Shown: in pieces, positions 51,270 to 60,073 of the stretch | How positions within the stretch are numbered: position 1 is the first letter of the stretch | How the letters are laid out: the number at the start of each line of letters is the position of its first letter | Assembly (NCBI RefSeq): GCF_004341885.1 | Contig: NZ_SLVX01000008.1 | Coordinates: forward strand, 63,745 to 127,744 | Direction of reading: 5' to 3' | DNA length: 64,000 nucleotides | Origin: Shinella granuli | GTDB lineage: Bacteria; Pseudomonadota; Alphaproteobacteria; Rhizobiales; Rhizobiaceae | Made by a program: the position numbers and the translations under genes | Notes under the pieces: model-generated | Databases searched by the model: none | The model's input: the letters and a program-made list of their open reading frames with translations, nothing else | Told to the model about the DNA's origin: nothing

Positions 51270-52238
51270 ATGGATCAGCTTTCCGCAATGCGTGCCTTCC
51301 TCCGCGTGGTGGAGACCGGCAATTTCACCCGGGCCTCCGCCGCGCTCGGCATGCCCAAGGCGACGGTGAGCAACCTCATCCAGAACCTCGAAACGCATCT
51401 GCAAACCAAGCTGCTCAACCGCACGACGCGCCGGGTGATGGTGACGACGGACGGGGCGCTCTACTATGAGCGGGCGATCCGGATCGTCGCGGAGATCGAC
51501 GAACTGGACGGCAGCCTCTCCCATTCCCATGCCAGCCCGCGCGGGCGCCTGCGCGTCGAGATGGCGGGGGCCTTCGCGGACCTGCTGGTCATTCCCCGGC
51601 TCGGCGATTTCCATCAGAAATTCCCGGATATCCATATCGACCTCGGCGTCGGCGACCGGACGGTGGATTATCTGGCGGAGAATGTGGACTGCGCGCTGCG
51701 CGGCGGGGCGCCCGGCGACCAGTCGCTGATCGCCCGGCGCGTCGCCGAGATGGATATCGTCACCTGCGCCGCCCCGGCCTATATCGAGGCCTTCGGCACG
51801 CCGCGGCACCCGCTGGACCTCGGCGGCGCGCACCATTGCATCAACTATTTCCTGGCGCAGACCGGCCGCACCATGCCTTTCGAATTCGAAAAGGACGGCG
51901 AGACGGTCGAGGTCGACAGCCGCTATATCGTCTCGGTCAACGATGCGCGCAGCTATCTCGCCGCGGCCCTGTCCGGCCTCGGCGTCGCGCCGCTGCCGCG
52001 CTTCATGGCGACCGAGGCGCTGAAGAGCGGCGCGCTCGTGCCGGTGCTGCCGGGCTGGCGGTCGGAACCGATCCCGCTCTACATCGTCTATCCGCCGAAC
52101 CGGCACCTCTCCAACAAGGTCCGCGTCTTCGTCGACTGGCTGGTGCGGCTGCTCGCCGAAGCGCAAATCGGCGCCTCGTCGGCGAAGGCGGCAAGGAACG
52201 AAAGCCTCAGTGCTGGTCGAGCGCCCGCGTCAGGGTGA
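51270..52238 (+). CDS. LysR-family transcriptional regulator
   Basis: 322-residue regulator. N-terminal winged helix (M-R-A-F-L-R-V-V-E-T-G-N-F-T-R-A-S-A-A-L at residues 7-26) followed by a type-2 periplasmic-binding-like effector domain with C-R-x/P-R-H-P and A-R-S-Y-L-A-A-A-L-S-G-L-G. It is divergent from the hydrolase/efflux genes, which it probably controls through the dyad at 51174. Its last 32 bp overlap the 3' end of the convergent MFS gene, so the C-terminal tail may be a recent extension. Confidence 0.9.
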   Translation: MDQLSAMRAFLRVVETGNFTRASAALGMPKATVSNLIQNLETHLQTKLLNRTTRRVMVTTDGALYYERAIRIVAEIDELDGSLSHSHASPRGRLRVEMAGAFADLLVIPRLGDFHQKFPDIHIDLGVGDRTVDYLAENVDCALRGGAPGDQSLIARRVAEMDIVTCAAPAYIEAFGTPRHPLDLGGAHHCINYFLAQTGRTMPFEFEKDGETVEVDSRYIVSVNDARSYLAAALSGLGVAPLPRFMATEALKSGALVPVLPGWRSEPIPLYIVYPPNRHLSNKVRVFVDWLVRLLAEAQIGASSAKAARNESLSAGRAPASG

Positions 52239-53532
52239 GGGCGGCGATGGTGCAGATGGCGCCGGAGATCAGGTAGCCGCCGATGAAGACGATGCCGAAG
52301 CTGGTGGCAAGGCCGAGCGCCACGAGCGGGGCGAAGCCCGCACCGACGAGCCAGGCGAGGTCCGAGGTCAGCGCCGCGCCGGTGTAGCGGTAATATTGCG
52401 TGAAGCGCGAGGAGACGGCGCCGGAGGACTGGCCGAAGGTGAGGCCGAGGATGAAGAAGCCGATCAGGATATAGGCGTCCTGCCCCTTGCCGCCGGAATC
52501 GAGCAGGAAGGGCGCGGAGAAGGAGAAGATCGCGATGAGGATGGCGCCGGCCATGAGCTGGTTGCGCCGGCCGATGCGATCGGCGATGACGCCCGACAGC
52601 ACGATGCCGACGACCCCGACGGCCGCGCCCGCCACCTGCACCCAGAGGAACTCCTCCACCGACTGGCCGCCGGTGAGCATGATCCAGGAGAGCGGGAAGA
52701 TGGTGACGAGGTGGAACATGGCGAAGCTTGCGAGTGGCACGAAGGCGCCGAGCACGACATCCATGGCGTGCTTGCTCAGCATTTCGAAGATCGGCCGGGC
52801 CTGCAGCTCCTGCGCCTCCATGGCCGCGCCGAATTCCTTGCTGGCGACGATGCGCAGGCGCGCGAAGAGCGCCACGACGTTGATGGCGAAGGCGACAAAG
52901 AACGGATAGCGCCAGCCCCAGGCGAGGAAATCCGCCTCCGAGAGATTGCTGACGAAATAGCCGAAGAGGATGCTGGCGAGCGCGAAGCCGAAGGGCGCGC
53001 CGAGCTGCGGGATCATCGCGTACCAGCCGCGGCGGTTTTCCGGCGCGCTCAGGCTGAGCAGCGAGGCAAGCCCGTCCCAGGCGCCGCCGAGCGCGAAACC
53101 CTGGCCCAGCCGGAAGAGCGCGAGCAGCGCCACGGCCCAGTAGCCGATCGTCTCGTAGCCCGGCAGGAAGGCGATGGAGGCGGTCGAGCCGCCGAGGATG
53201 ACCAGCGCCACCGTCAGCTTGGTGCCGCGGCCGTAGTTGCGGTCGATCCACATGAAGACGAAGGAGCCGACCGGCCGGGCGAGGAAGGCGAGGGGAAAGA
53301 GCGCGAAGGACATCAGCGTCGCGGCCACCGCGCTGCCGGCGAAGGGGAAGATGAGCTTCGGGAAGACGAGGATGGAGCCGAGGCCGTAGACGAAGAAATC
53401 GAAGAATTCGGAGGTGCGCCCGATCACCACGCCGATGGCGACGCTGCCGGGCGAAAGCGGCTTGTCGTCGTCATGCATGCGGCGGGCGTCCCGCTCGAGA
53501 CCGGAGGAGGAGGGGTTAGCGACCGAACTCAT
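52207..53532 (-). CDS. MFS transporter, metabolite:H+ symporter (MHS) type
   Basis: 441-residue inner-membrane protein with about 12 helices. E-F-F-D-F-F-V-Y-G near residue 42 and R-P-V-G-S-F-V-F-M near 85 are MHS family signatures (shikimate, proline/betaine, citrate transporters). G-Q-G-F-A-L-G-G-A-W-D-G replaces the usual G-G-E-W-G motif, a notable change. Substrate not determinable. Convergent with and overlapping the LysR gene. Confidence 0.88.
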   Translation of the reverse strand: MSSVANPSSSGLERDARRMHDDDKPLSPGSVAIGVVIGRTSEFFDFFVYGLGSILVFPKLIFPFAGSAVAATLMSFALFPLAFLARPVGSFVFMWIDRNYGRGTKLTVALVILGGSTASIAFLPGYETIGYWAVALLALFRLGQGFALGGAWDGLASLLSLSAPENRRGWYAMIPQLGAPFGFALASILFGYFVSNLSEADFLAWGWRYPFFVAFAINVVALFARLRIVASKEFGAAMEAQELQARPIFEMLSKHAMDVVLGAFVPLASFAMFHLVTIFPLSWIMLTGGQSVEEFLWVQVAGAAVGVVGIVLSGVIADRIGRRNQLMAGAILIAIFSFSAPFLLDSGGKGQDAYILIGFFILGLTFGQSSGAVSSRFTQYYRYTGAALTSDLAWLVGAGFAPLVALGLATSFGIVFIGGYLISGAICTIAALTLTRALDQH

Positions 53533-53639
53533 GAATTTCTCCGAGCGATGTGCGCCATGTCGTTAGAGTGTTGACTATTCGGCGTCCAATATCAAGAATT
53601 AGGCGAAACGTGCGCGCTGCGGCAAGGTTGCGTCCGAAC

Positions 53640-53655
53640 CTGCGACCCGTCGCAG
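53640..53655. promoter_or_regulatory. CTGCGAC palindrome upstream of cyoA
   Basis: CTGCGAC-CC-GTCGCAG is a perfect dyad. CTGCGAC recurs in direct orientation near 53733 and 53752 in the same 296-bp gap, so the motif may be a regulator-binding array for the oxidase operon. Confidence 0.4.
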
Positions 53656-53681
53656 CACGGCTTGAAGACCCGCGACGATTA

Positions 53682-53695
53682 TTGCGCTAGATCAA
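53682..53695. promoter_or_regulatory. FNR/FixK-like box upstream of cyoA
   Basis: TTGCG-CTAG-ATCAA matches the anaerobox TTGAT-N4-ATCAA except for two bases of the left half. It is 134 bp before the cyoA start, a plausible place for oxygen-dependent control of a quinol oxidase. Confidence 0.4.
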
Positions 53696-53828
53696 TTTTG
53701 CGGCGGCGGACAGCCCAAAAGTTTCTACCGCACTGCGACAGAATGCTGCGCTGCGACGAAGCACCTCATTTCCAAGCGCGACCATGCCCGCTTATTGCCG
53801 ACTAGACAGAACGCAAGTTGAGGCCGCA

Positions 53829-54923
53829 ATGCCGAAGCCATTCAGTTTAGCCCGAGTCTCGATCCTCCCCCTGATGCTGGCCCTGCTTTCCGGATGCAAC
53901 ATGGTCGTCATGTCGCCCTCCGGGGACATCGCCACGCAGCAGCGGGACCTGATCGTCATCTCCACCATCCTCATGCTGATCATCATCGTGCCGGTGATCG
54001 CCATGACGCTCTATTTCGCCTGGCATTACCGCCAGTCGAACACGGCGGCGAAGTATGATCCGGAGTGGCATCACTCGACGGGCCTGGAAGTCGCCATCTG
54101 GTCGGCCCCGCTCGCCATCATCATCGCGCTCGGCGCCATCACCTGGGTCAGCACCCACAAGCTGGATCCGTACCGGCCGCTGGAACGGCTCGATGCGGCA
54201 CGGCCGGTGACGGAGGAGACGAAGCCGATCACCGTCGAGGTGGTGGCGCTCGACTGGAAATGGCTGTTCTTCTATCCGGACCAGGGCATCGCCACGGTCA
54301 ACGAGATGGCGGCCCCCGTCGACGTGCCGATCAACTTCAAGCTCACCGCCTCCTCGGTGATGAACTCCTTCTACGTGCCCGCGCTCGCCGGCATGATCTA
54401 CACCATGCCCGGCATGGAGACGAAGCTGCACGCCGTCATCAACAAGGCCGGCGAATACGAGGGCCTGTCGTCGAACTACAGCGGCGACGGCTTCTCGCAC
54501 ATGCGCTTCAAGTTCCACGGGCTCGACCAGGCCGGCTTCGACGCCTGGGTGGCGCGGGTGAAGCAGAACGGCACGGCGCTCAACCGCGACGCCTATCTGA
54601 AGCTCGAAAAGCCGAGCGTGAAGGAGCCGGTGCGCTACTACGCCACCGTCGACGACGGGCTCTACCAGGCCGTGCTCAACATGTGCGTGCGCGAAGGCCA
54701 GATGTGCATGAAGGACATGATGCATATCGACATGACGGGCGGGGCGGGCAAGGAGAGCCACGGGAACAAGGCGAAACTCGAACACGACAACCGCCATGCC
54801 GCGGACGAGGCGCCCGCCGCCACCTTCCCCGAGACCGGCAATCCCGCGCGCAGCGAAGAACCGGCCGAGGGCGTGGAGGAGAACCCGGCCACGACGAACC
54901 ACGACGCGCACCAGTCGCACTAG
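53829..54923 (+). CDS. cyoA: Cytochrome bo3 ubiquinol oxidase subunit II
   Basis: 364-residue lipoprotein subunit. ATG 53829 gives a lipoprotein signal with lipobox L-L-S-G-C (C23); an in-frame ATG at 53784 would precede it. Two membrane helices follow (about 31-56 and 77-97), then the cupredoxin-like domain. The CuA ligand set of cytochrome c oxidases is absent (V-P-A-L-A-G-M-I-Y region), consistent with quinol use. The C-terminus has a ~40-residue polar tail rich in E, P and H. Confidence 0.94.
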   Translation: MPKPFSLARVSILPLMLALLSGCNMVVMSPSGDIATQQRDLIVISTILMLIIIVPVIAMTLYFAWHYRQSNTAAKYDPEWHHSTGLEVAIWSAPLAIIIALGAITWVSTHKLDPYRPLERLDAARPVTEETKPITVEVVALDWKWLFFYPDQGIATVNEMAAPVDVPINFKLTASSVMNSFYVPALAGMIYTMPGMETKLHAVINKAGEYEGLSSNYSGDGFSHMRFKFHGLDQAGFDAWVARVKQNGTALNRDAYLKLEKPSVKEPVRYYATVDDGLYQAVLNMCVREGQMCMKDMMHIDMTGGAGKESHGNKAKLEHDNRHAADEAPAATFPETGNPARSEEPAEGVEENPATTNHDAHQSH

Positions 54924-55007
54924 CTTTCATTGCGCCCGCCGGCCGCGGCGGGCGCGCAAGGCCCTCGCATGCACCGGGCCGCCTACGAAACGATATTGGA
55001 CGATCCC

Positions 55008-57008
55008 ATGTTCGGCGACATCAGCCTCACGCAATTCATTTTCGGACGGCTCACCTGGGAGGCAATCCCCTACCACGAGCCCATCCTCGTCGTGACCTTC
55101 GCGGTCGTGGCGCTGGGCGGCATCGCGCTTCTCGGCCTGATCACCCGGTTCCGGCTCTGGGGCTATCTCTGGAACGAGTGGTTCACCTCCGTCGATCACA
55201 AGAAGATCGGTATCATGTACATCATCCTCGCCATCATCATGCTGCTGCGCGGCTTTGCCGACGCCATCATGATGCGCATCCAGCAGGCGATCGCCTTCAA
55301 TGGCAGCGAGGGCTATCTCAACGCCCATCACTACGACCAGATCTTCACCGCGCACGGCGTGATCATGATCTTCTTCGTGGCGATGCCCTTCGTCACCGGC
55401 TTCATGAACTATGTCGTGCCGTTGCAGATCGGCGCGCGCGACGTCTCCTTCCCCTTCCTCAACAACTTTTCCTTCTGGATGACGACGGGCGGGGCGGTCA
55501 TCATCATGATGTCGCTGTTCGTCGGCGAGTTCGCCCGCACCGGCTGGCTCGCCTATCCGCCGCTCTCGGGCGCGGACTACAGTCCCGGCGTCGGCGTCGA
55601 CTATTACATCTGGGGGCTGCAGGTCGCCGGTGTCGGGACGACGCTTTCCGGCATCAACCTCATCGCGACCATCGTGAAGATGCGCGCGCCGGGCATGACC
55701 TTCATGAAGATGCCGGTCTTCACCTGGACGTCGCTGTGCACCAACATCCTGATCGTCGCGACCTTCCCGATCCTCACCGCCACGCTCGCCCTCCTGTCGC
55801 TCGACCGTTACGTGGGAACGAACTTCTTCACGAACGACCTCGGCGGCAATCCGATGATGTATATCAACCTCATCTGGATCTGGGGCCATCCGGAGGTCTA
55901 CATCCTCGTGCTGCCGGCCTTCGGCATCTTCTCCGAGGTCGTCGCCACCTTCTGCGGCAAGCGGCTCTTCGGCTATACGTCCATGGTCTACGCCACCTGC
56001 GTGATCATGATTCTCTCCTACATCGTCTGGCTGCACCACTTCTTCACCATGGGCTCGGGCGCCTCGGTCAACGCCTTCTTCGGCATCACGACCATGATCA
56101 TCTCGATCCCGACGGGCGCGAAGATGTTCAACTGGCTGTTCACCATGTATCGCGGCCGCATCCGCTACGAGGTGCCGATGCTGTGGACGGTCGGCTTCAT
56201 GGTGACCTTCGTCATCGGCGGCATGACGGGCGTGATGCTGGCCATCCCGCCGGCCGATTTCGTGCTGCACAATTCGCTGTTCCTCATCGCGCATTTCCAC
56301 AATGTCATCATCGGCGGCGTGCTGTTCGGGCTGATGGCCGGCGTCGTCTACTGGTTCCCCAAGGCCTTCGGCTACAGGCTCGATCCGTTCTGGGGCAAGA
56401 TGAGCTTCTGGTTCTGGCAGATCGGCTTCTTCTTCGCCTTCATGCCGCTCTACGTGCTCGGCCTGATGGGCGTCACCCGCCGCGTCAGCCAGTTCGAGGA
56501 CCCGTCCCTGCAGATCTGGTTCGTCATCGCCGCCTTCGGCGCGGCGCTGATCGCGCTCGGCATCGCCTCCTTCGTCATCCAGCTCGTCGTCAGCTTCCTG
56601 CGGCGCGACCAGCTCCGCGTGACGGGCGATCCCTGGGACGGCCGCACGCTGGAATGGTCGACCTCCTCGCCGCCGCCGGACTACAACTTCGCCTTCACCC
56701 CCGTCGTGCACGACCATGATAGCTGGTACGACATGAAGAACCGCGGCTACGAGCGCCCGCTGGAAGGCTTCAAGCCGATCCACATGCCGAAGAACACCGG
56801 CACGGGCGTCGTCCTGTCGGCCATCAGCGTCGTGCTCGCCTTCGCACTGATCTGGTACATCTGGTGGCTGGCGGCGCTCTCCTTCATCGCGCTCATCGCG
56901 GTGTCGATCGCCCATACGTTCAACTACGACCGCGACTTCTTCATCCCCGCCGAGACCGTGACGGCGACCGAGGACGCGCACACGAAACTGCTGCAAGAAC
57001 GGACCTGA
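55008..57008 (+). CDS. cyoB: Cytochrome bo3 ubiquinol oxidase subunit I
   Basis: 666-residue haem-copper oxidase core, the usual CyoB length. Start at ATG 55008 (M-F-G-D-I) parallels the E. coli protein. CuB/haem ligands: H-P-E-V-Y, H-H after I-V-W-L, and H-F-H-N-V; low-spin haem His in F-T-A-H-G. Quinol-site residues are conserved: R-G-F-A-D-A and H-H-Y-D-Q. Pumps protons while reducing O2. The gene is 84 nt after cyoA and 4 nt before cyoC. Confidence 0.96.
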   Translation: MFGDISLTQFIFGRLTWEAIPYHEPILVVTFAVVALGGIALLGLITRFRLWGYLWNEWFTSVDHKKIGIMYIILAIIMLLRGFADAIMMRIQQAIAFNGSEGYLNAHHYDQIFTAHGVIMIFFVAMPFVTGFMNYVVPLQIGARDVSFPFLNNFSFWMTTGGAVIIMMSLFVGEFARTGWLAYPPLSGADYSPGVGVDYYIWGLQVAGVGTTLSGINLIATIVKMRAPGMTFMKMPVFTWTSLCTNILIVATFPILTATLALLSLDRYVGTNFFTNDLGGNPMMYINLIWIWGHPEVYILVLPAFGIFSEVVATFCGKRLFGYTSMVYATCVIMILSYIVWLHHFFTMGSGASVNAFFGITTMIISIPTGAKMFNWLFTMYRGRIRYEVPMLWTVGFMVTFVIGGMTGVMLAIPPADFVLHNSLFLIAHFHNVIIGGVLFGLMAGVVYWFPKAFGYRLDPFWGKMSFWFWQIGFFFAFMPLYVLGLMGVTRRVSQFEDPSLQIWFVIAAFGAALIALGIASFVIQLVVSFLRRDQLRVTGDPWDGRTLEWSTSSPPPDYNFAFTPVVHDHDSWYDMKNRGYERPLEGFKPIHMPKNTGTGVVLSAISVVLAFALIWYIWWLAALSFIALIAVSIAHTFNYDRDFFIPAETVTATEDAHTKLLQERT

Positions 57009-57012
57009 GCCC

Positions 57013-57636
57013 ATGAGCGCGACCCAAGTCCACGATACCGACGGAAAGCCGGTCTTCTACCTCAAGGACGAGCATCACCCGGAAAACAGCACCATGCTGG
57101 GTTTCTGGCTCTACCTGATGAGCGACTGCCTGATCTTCGCCGTGCTCTTCGCAACGCACGGCGTGCTCGGCCGCAACTATGCGGCCGGCCCGTCGCCCGC
57201 CGATCTCTTCGACCTGTCGCTCGTCGCCATCAACACGGCGATGCTGCTCCTCTCCTCCATCACCTACGGCTTCGCCATGCTCCAGATGGAGCGCAATGCC
57301 AGGATGGAGACGCTGGTCTGGCTCGGCATAACAGGCGTCTTCGGCGCGGCGTTCCTGGCGCTGGAGCTCTACGAATTCTACCACCTGATCCATGAGGGCG
57401 CCGGCCCGACGCGCTCGGCCTTCCTGTCGTCCTTCTTCACGCTGGTCGGCACGCACGGCCTGCACGTCACCTTCGGCATCATCTGGCTGATCACGCTGAT
57501 GGTGCAGGTGAAGAAGCACGGCCTCAACCCCGAGAACCGCCGCCGGCTGATGTGCCTCTCCATGTTCTGGCACTTCCTCGACGTCATCTGGATCGGCGTC
57601 TTCTCCTTCGTCTACCTGCTCGGAGTCCTCGGATGA
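57013..57636 (+). CDS. cyoC: Cytochrome bo3 ubiquinol oxidase subunit III
   Basis: 207-residue membrane protein with five helices. F-W-L-Y-L-M-S-D-C-L-I-F near residue 35 and the C-terminal W-H-F-L-D-V-I-W are subunit III signatures. Overlaps cyoD by ATGA. Confidence 0.95.
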   Translation: MSATQVHDTDGKPVFYLKDEHHPENSTMLGFWLYLMSDCLIFAVLFATHGVLGRNYAAGPSPADLFDLSLVAINTAMLLLSSITYGFAMLQMERNARMETLVWLGITGVFGAAFLALELYEFYHLIHEGAGPTRSAFLSSFFTLVGTHGLHVTFGIIWLITLMVQVKKHGLNPENRRRLMCLSMFWHFLDVIWIGVFSFVYLLGVLG

Positions 57637-58019
57637 GCCACGAAAGCGCTTCGGAAGCCCATCACGCCCATAGCCACGGCCACGATGCCGGCCATGGCTC
57701 GTTCAGGAGCTACATGATCGGCTTCGTCCTCTCGATCATCCTGACGGCCATTCCCTTCTGGCTGGTCATGGGCGACGTGCTCGACAGCAAGCTGTTCACC
57801 GCCGTGCTCGTCATGGGCATCGGCGTGGTGCAGATCGTCGTGCACATGGTCTACTTCCTGCACATGAACCCGCGCTCGGAAGGCGGCTGGACGCTGATGG
57901 CGCTGATCTTCACGCTGATCATCGTCGGCATCGCCATTGCCGGCTCGCTCTGGGTCATGCATCACCTCAACACGAACATGATGCCGATGACCCATGAGAT
58001 GATGAAGACCATGCCTTGA
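57633..58019 (+). CDS. cyoD: Cytochrome bo3 ubiquinol oxidase subunit IV
   Basis: 128-residue membrane protein with three helices after a His-rich N-terminus (H-H-A-H-S-H-G-H-D). V-H-M-V-Y-F-L-H-M-N near residue 72 is the family signature. Last oxidase gene; no cyoE (haem O synthase) follows. Confidence 0.94.
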   Translation: MSHESASEAHHAHSHGHDAGHGSFRSYMIGFVLSIILTAIPFWLVMGDVLDSKLFTAVLVMGIGVVQIVVHMVYFLHMNPRSEGGWTLMALIFTLIIVGIAIAGSLWVMHHLNTNMMPMTHEMMKTMP

Positions 58020-58045
58020 TCGGAGCGATGGGAATGCGCGCCGGG

Positions 58046-58202
58046 GCGACCACCCCCCTCTGCCCTGCAGAGCGGCATGGAAGATGGATGAAACGGTGCC
58101 ACATCGCCTTCTCCCCCGCGGGGGAGAAGGGAAGGAGCGGCAATGTCACATTCCCCAAGCGCCCCTTGTGGGGGAGATGCCCGGCAGGGCAGAGGGGGAT
58201 GG
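58046..58202. repeat. Palindromic element R8 between cyoD and SURF1 gene
   Basis: ACCACCCCCCTCTGCCCTGC at the left and GCCCGGCAGGGCAGAGGGGG at the right are inverted outer arms as in R1, with CCTTCTCCCC-CGC-GGGGGAGAAGG and CCCCTTGTGGGGGAGAT between. It fills the 191-bp gap. Confidence 0.75.
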
Positions 58203-58210
58203 CCTAGCCC

Positions 58211-58930
58211 ATGTCGGAACCCTCCGCCCGCGCCCGGCGCCTCCTCACAAGCGTCCTCGTTCTTCTCGCCGCCGTCTTCCTCGCCCTCGGCACCTGGCAG
58301 GTGCAGCGCCTGTTCTGGAAGCGCGACCTCATCGCCCGCGTCGAAAGCCGCGTCCATGCCGAACCGGTGGCGGCGCCGGCGCGGGCCGGATGGCCGGCGA
58401 TCAGCACGGAAAGGGACGAATACCGCCGCGTCACCGCCATCGGCCTCTTCCAGCACGACAAGACGGTGCTCGTGCAGGCCGTGACGGAGCGCGGCGCCGG
58501 TTTCTGGGTGCTGACACCGCTGCGCCTGGCGGACGACACGACCGTCCTCGTCAACCGCGGCTTCGTGCCGGCCGATCGCCGCGCGCCCGCCGACCGCGCG
58601 GGAAGCGAGCTTGCGGCCGGCCCCGTCGCGGTGACGGGGCTGCTGCGCCTCAGCGAACCCGGCGGCGGTTTCCTGCGCGCCAACGATCCCACCGGCGAGC
58701 GCTGGTTCTCCCGCGATGTCGCCGCCATCGCCGCCGCAAAGGGGCTTTCCGACGTCGCACCCTATTTCATCGACGCGGATGCGACGCCCAATCCCGGCGG
58801 CCTGCCGGTCGGCGGTCTCACGGTCATCGCCTTCCGCAACAGCCACCTCGTCTATGCGCTCACCTGGTACGTGCTGGCTGCAATGAGCACGGCCGGCCTC
58901 TGGCACGTCCATCGGCGGCGGCGCGTCTAG
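58211..58930 (+). CDS. SURF1-family cytochrome oxidase biogenesis protein
   Basis: 239-residue membrane protein with one helix at each end (about 10-28 and 213-231) and a periplasmic domain between, the standard SURF1 topology. L-G-T-W-Q-V-Q-R-L near residue 26 and V-N-R-G-F-V-P near 116 are family motifs. In alphaproteobacteria SURF1 paralogues accompany cyo genes and assist haem insertion. The IS630 element begins inside its TAG stop codon, but the stop is preserved. Confidence 0.92.
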   Translation: MSEPSARARRLLTSVLVLLAAVFLALGTWQVQRLFWKRDLIARVESRVHAEPVAAPARAGWPAISTERDEYRRVTAIGLFQHDKTVLVQAVTERGAGFWVLTPLRLADDTTVLVNRGFVPADRRAPADRAGSELAAGPVAVTGLLRLSEPGGGFLRANDPTGERWFSRDVAAIAAAKGLSDVAPYFIDADATPNPGGLPVGGLTVIAFRNSHLVYALTWYVLAAMSTAGLWHVHRRRRV

Positions 58931-59974
58931 AGCGTTTCATGTTTTGATTGAAGCGTATCCTGCGTTTAAGAAGTAGTTTCGGCATTCCCTTGGTCGGATT
59001 GTTTTGACGAGATCGGCGACGAAGCGGCACGTGTCCTCAATGGTGCGCTTCTGTGCGAGACGCATCCAGTCTTTGATTTTGGCGAAGGCTTGCTCGATGG
59101 GATTGAGGTCCGGAGAATAGGGTGGCAGGAACCAGAGCCTCGCACCTGCCGCTTTGACGGCCTGGCGGATGGCCGCCGATTTGTGGCTGCCGAGATTGTC
59201 CATGATAACGATGTCGCCGGGCTTGAGAGCGGTCACGAGTTGTTGCTCGACATAGGCACGAAAGCACCGGACGTTGATCGGACCGTCGAAGACGCATGGG
59301 GCGGTCAGCCGGTCGCAGCGCAAGGCTCCGAGGAAGGTCAGGGTACGCCAATGGCCATGCGGCGCGAAGCCGCGCAGGCGCTTGCCCTTCGGTCCCCAGC
59401 CCCTTAGCGGCGCCATGTTGGTTTTGATCCAGGTCTCATCGATGAAGACGAGCCGCGTCGGATCGAGATGGCCTTGCCATACCTTCCAGCGTTGGCGTTT
59501 GCGGGCGATGTCGGCCCGGGCCTGCTCAAGGGCAAACAGTGTTTTTTTTGAAGCGCAGGCCTTCACGACGCAGGAACTGCCACACCGTGTTGTGCGAGAC
59601 CATCACCCCGCCCGGCTCAGTTCATCCTTCAGTCCGTGTAGGCTCAGATGTGGATTCTGCTGTAGACGGGCGGCAATGAAATCGCGATGCGGCTCCAGAA
59701 TGCGCTTGCAATGTCCGCCCATCTTGCCTGGTGCAACCGAGCCGGTCGCCCGGTAGCGTTGCGACCACTTCACAACCGACGAAACAGCAACACCAAACCG
59801 CCCTGCCACCGAGCGGCAACTCTCGCCGGCAAAAACGGCCGCGACAACACGTTCGCGAAGGTCTCCAGATAGGGCTCGAACCATCCGATGCTGGCCTCCT
59901 CCCAGCCAGCATCTTGAATCACAAAACCAACCTCATGGGAATCCAGATCGATTCAATCAAAGACAAAAACGCTC
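58930..59974. mobile_element. IS630-family insertion sequence
   Basis: About 1,045 bp flanked by TA on both sides (58928-58929 and 59975-59976), the IS630 target duplication. Terminal inverted repeats: left GAGCGTTTCATGTTTTGATT, right (reverse complement) GAGCGTTTTTGTCTTTGATT, both continuing GAA. It carries one transposase reading region on the minus strand. The left TA belongs to the SURF1 stop codon. Confidence 0.85.
58937..59884 (-). pseudogene. IS630-family transposase, interrupted by frameshifts
   Basis: The N-terminal helix-turn-helix part (G-D-L-R-E-R-V-V-A-A-V, 59884-59606) ends at TGA 59603-59605 after S-R-A-G. In the other frame the protein continues [20 protein letters not shown] until an eight-A run (59542-59549), after which the original frame resumes with the DDE catalytic domain ([22 protein letters not shown]). 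One missing G near 59606 and the A8 run thus make two compensating shifts. The A-run could be a programmed slippage site; the missing G looks like a true lesion. Confidence 0.75.
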
Positions 59975-60073
59975 TAGGATGCGATCGATGCGCCATGCCA
60001 GCGGCCTCGTGTCTTGAAGGCCGACGGCAGGCCAAAGACGCCATTCCGGTGAGCTGCAAAGCCGCTGCGCCCT

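Noticed and set aside
59542-59549. T8 run as a terminator
   Set aside because: It lies within the transposase coding region without a preceding stem on the + strand; better explained as an A-run on the coding strand.
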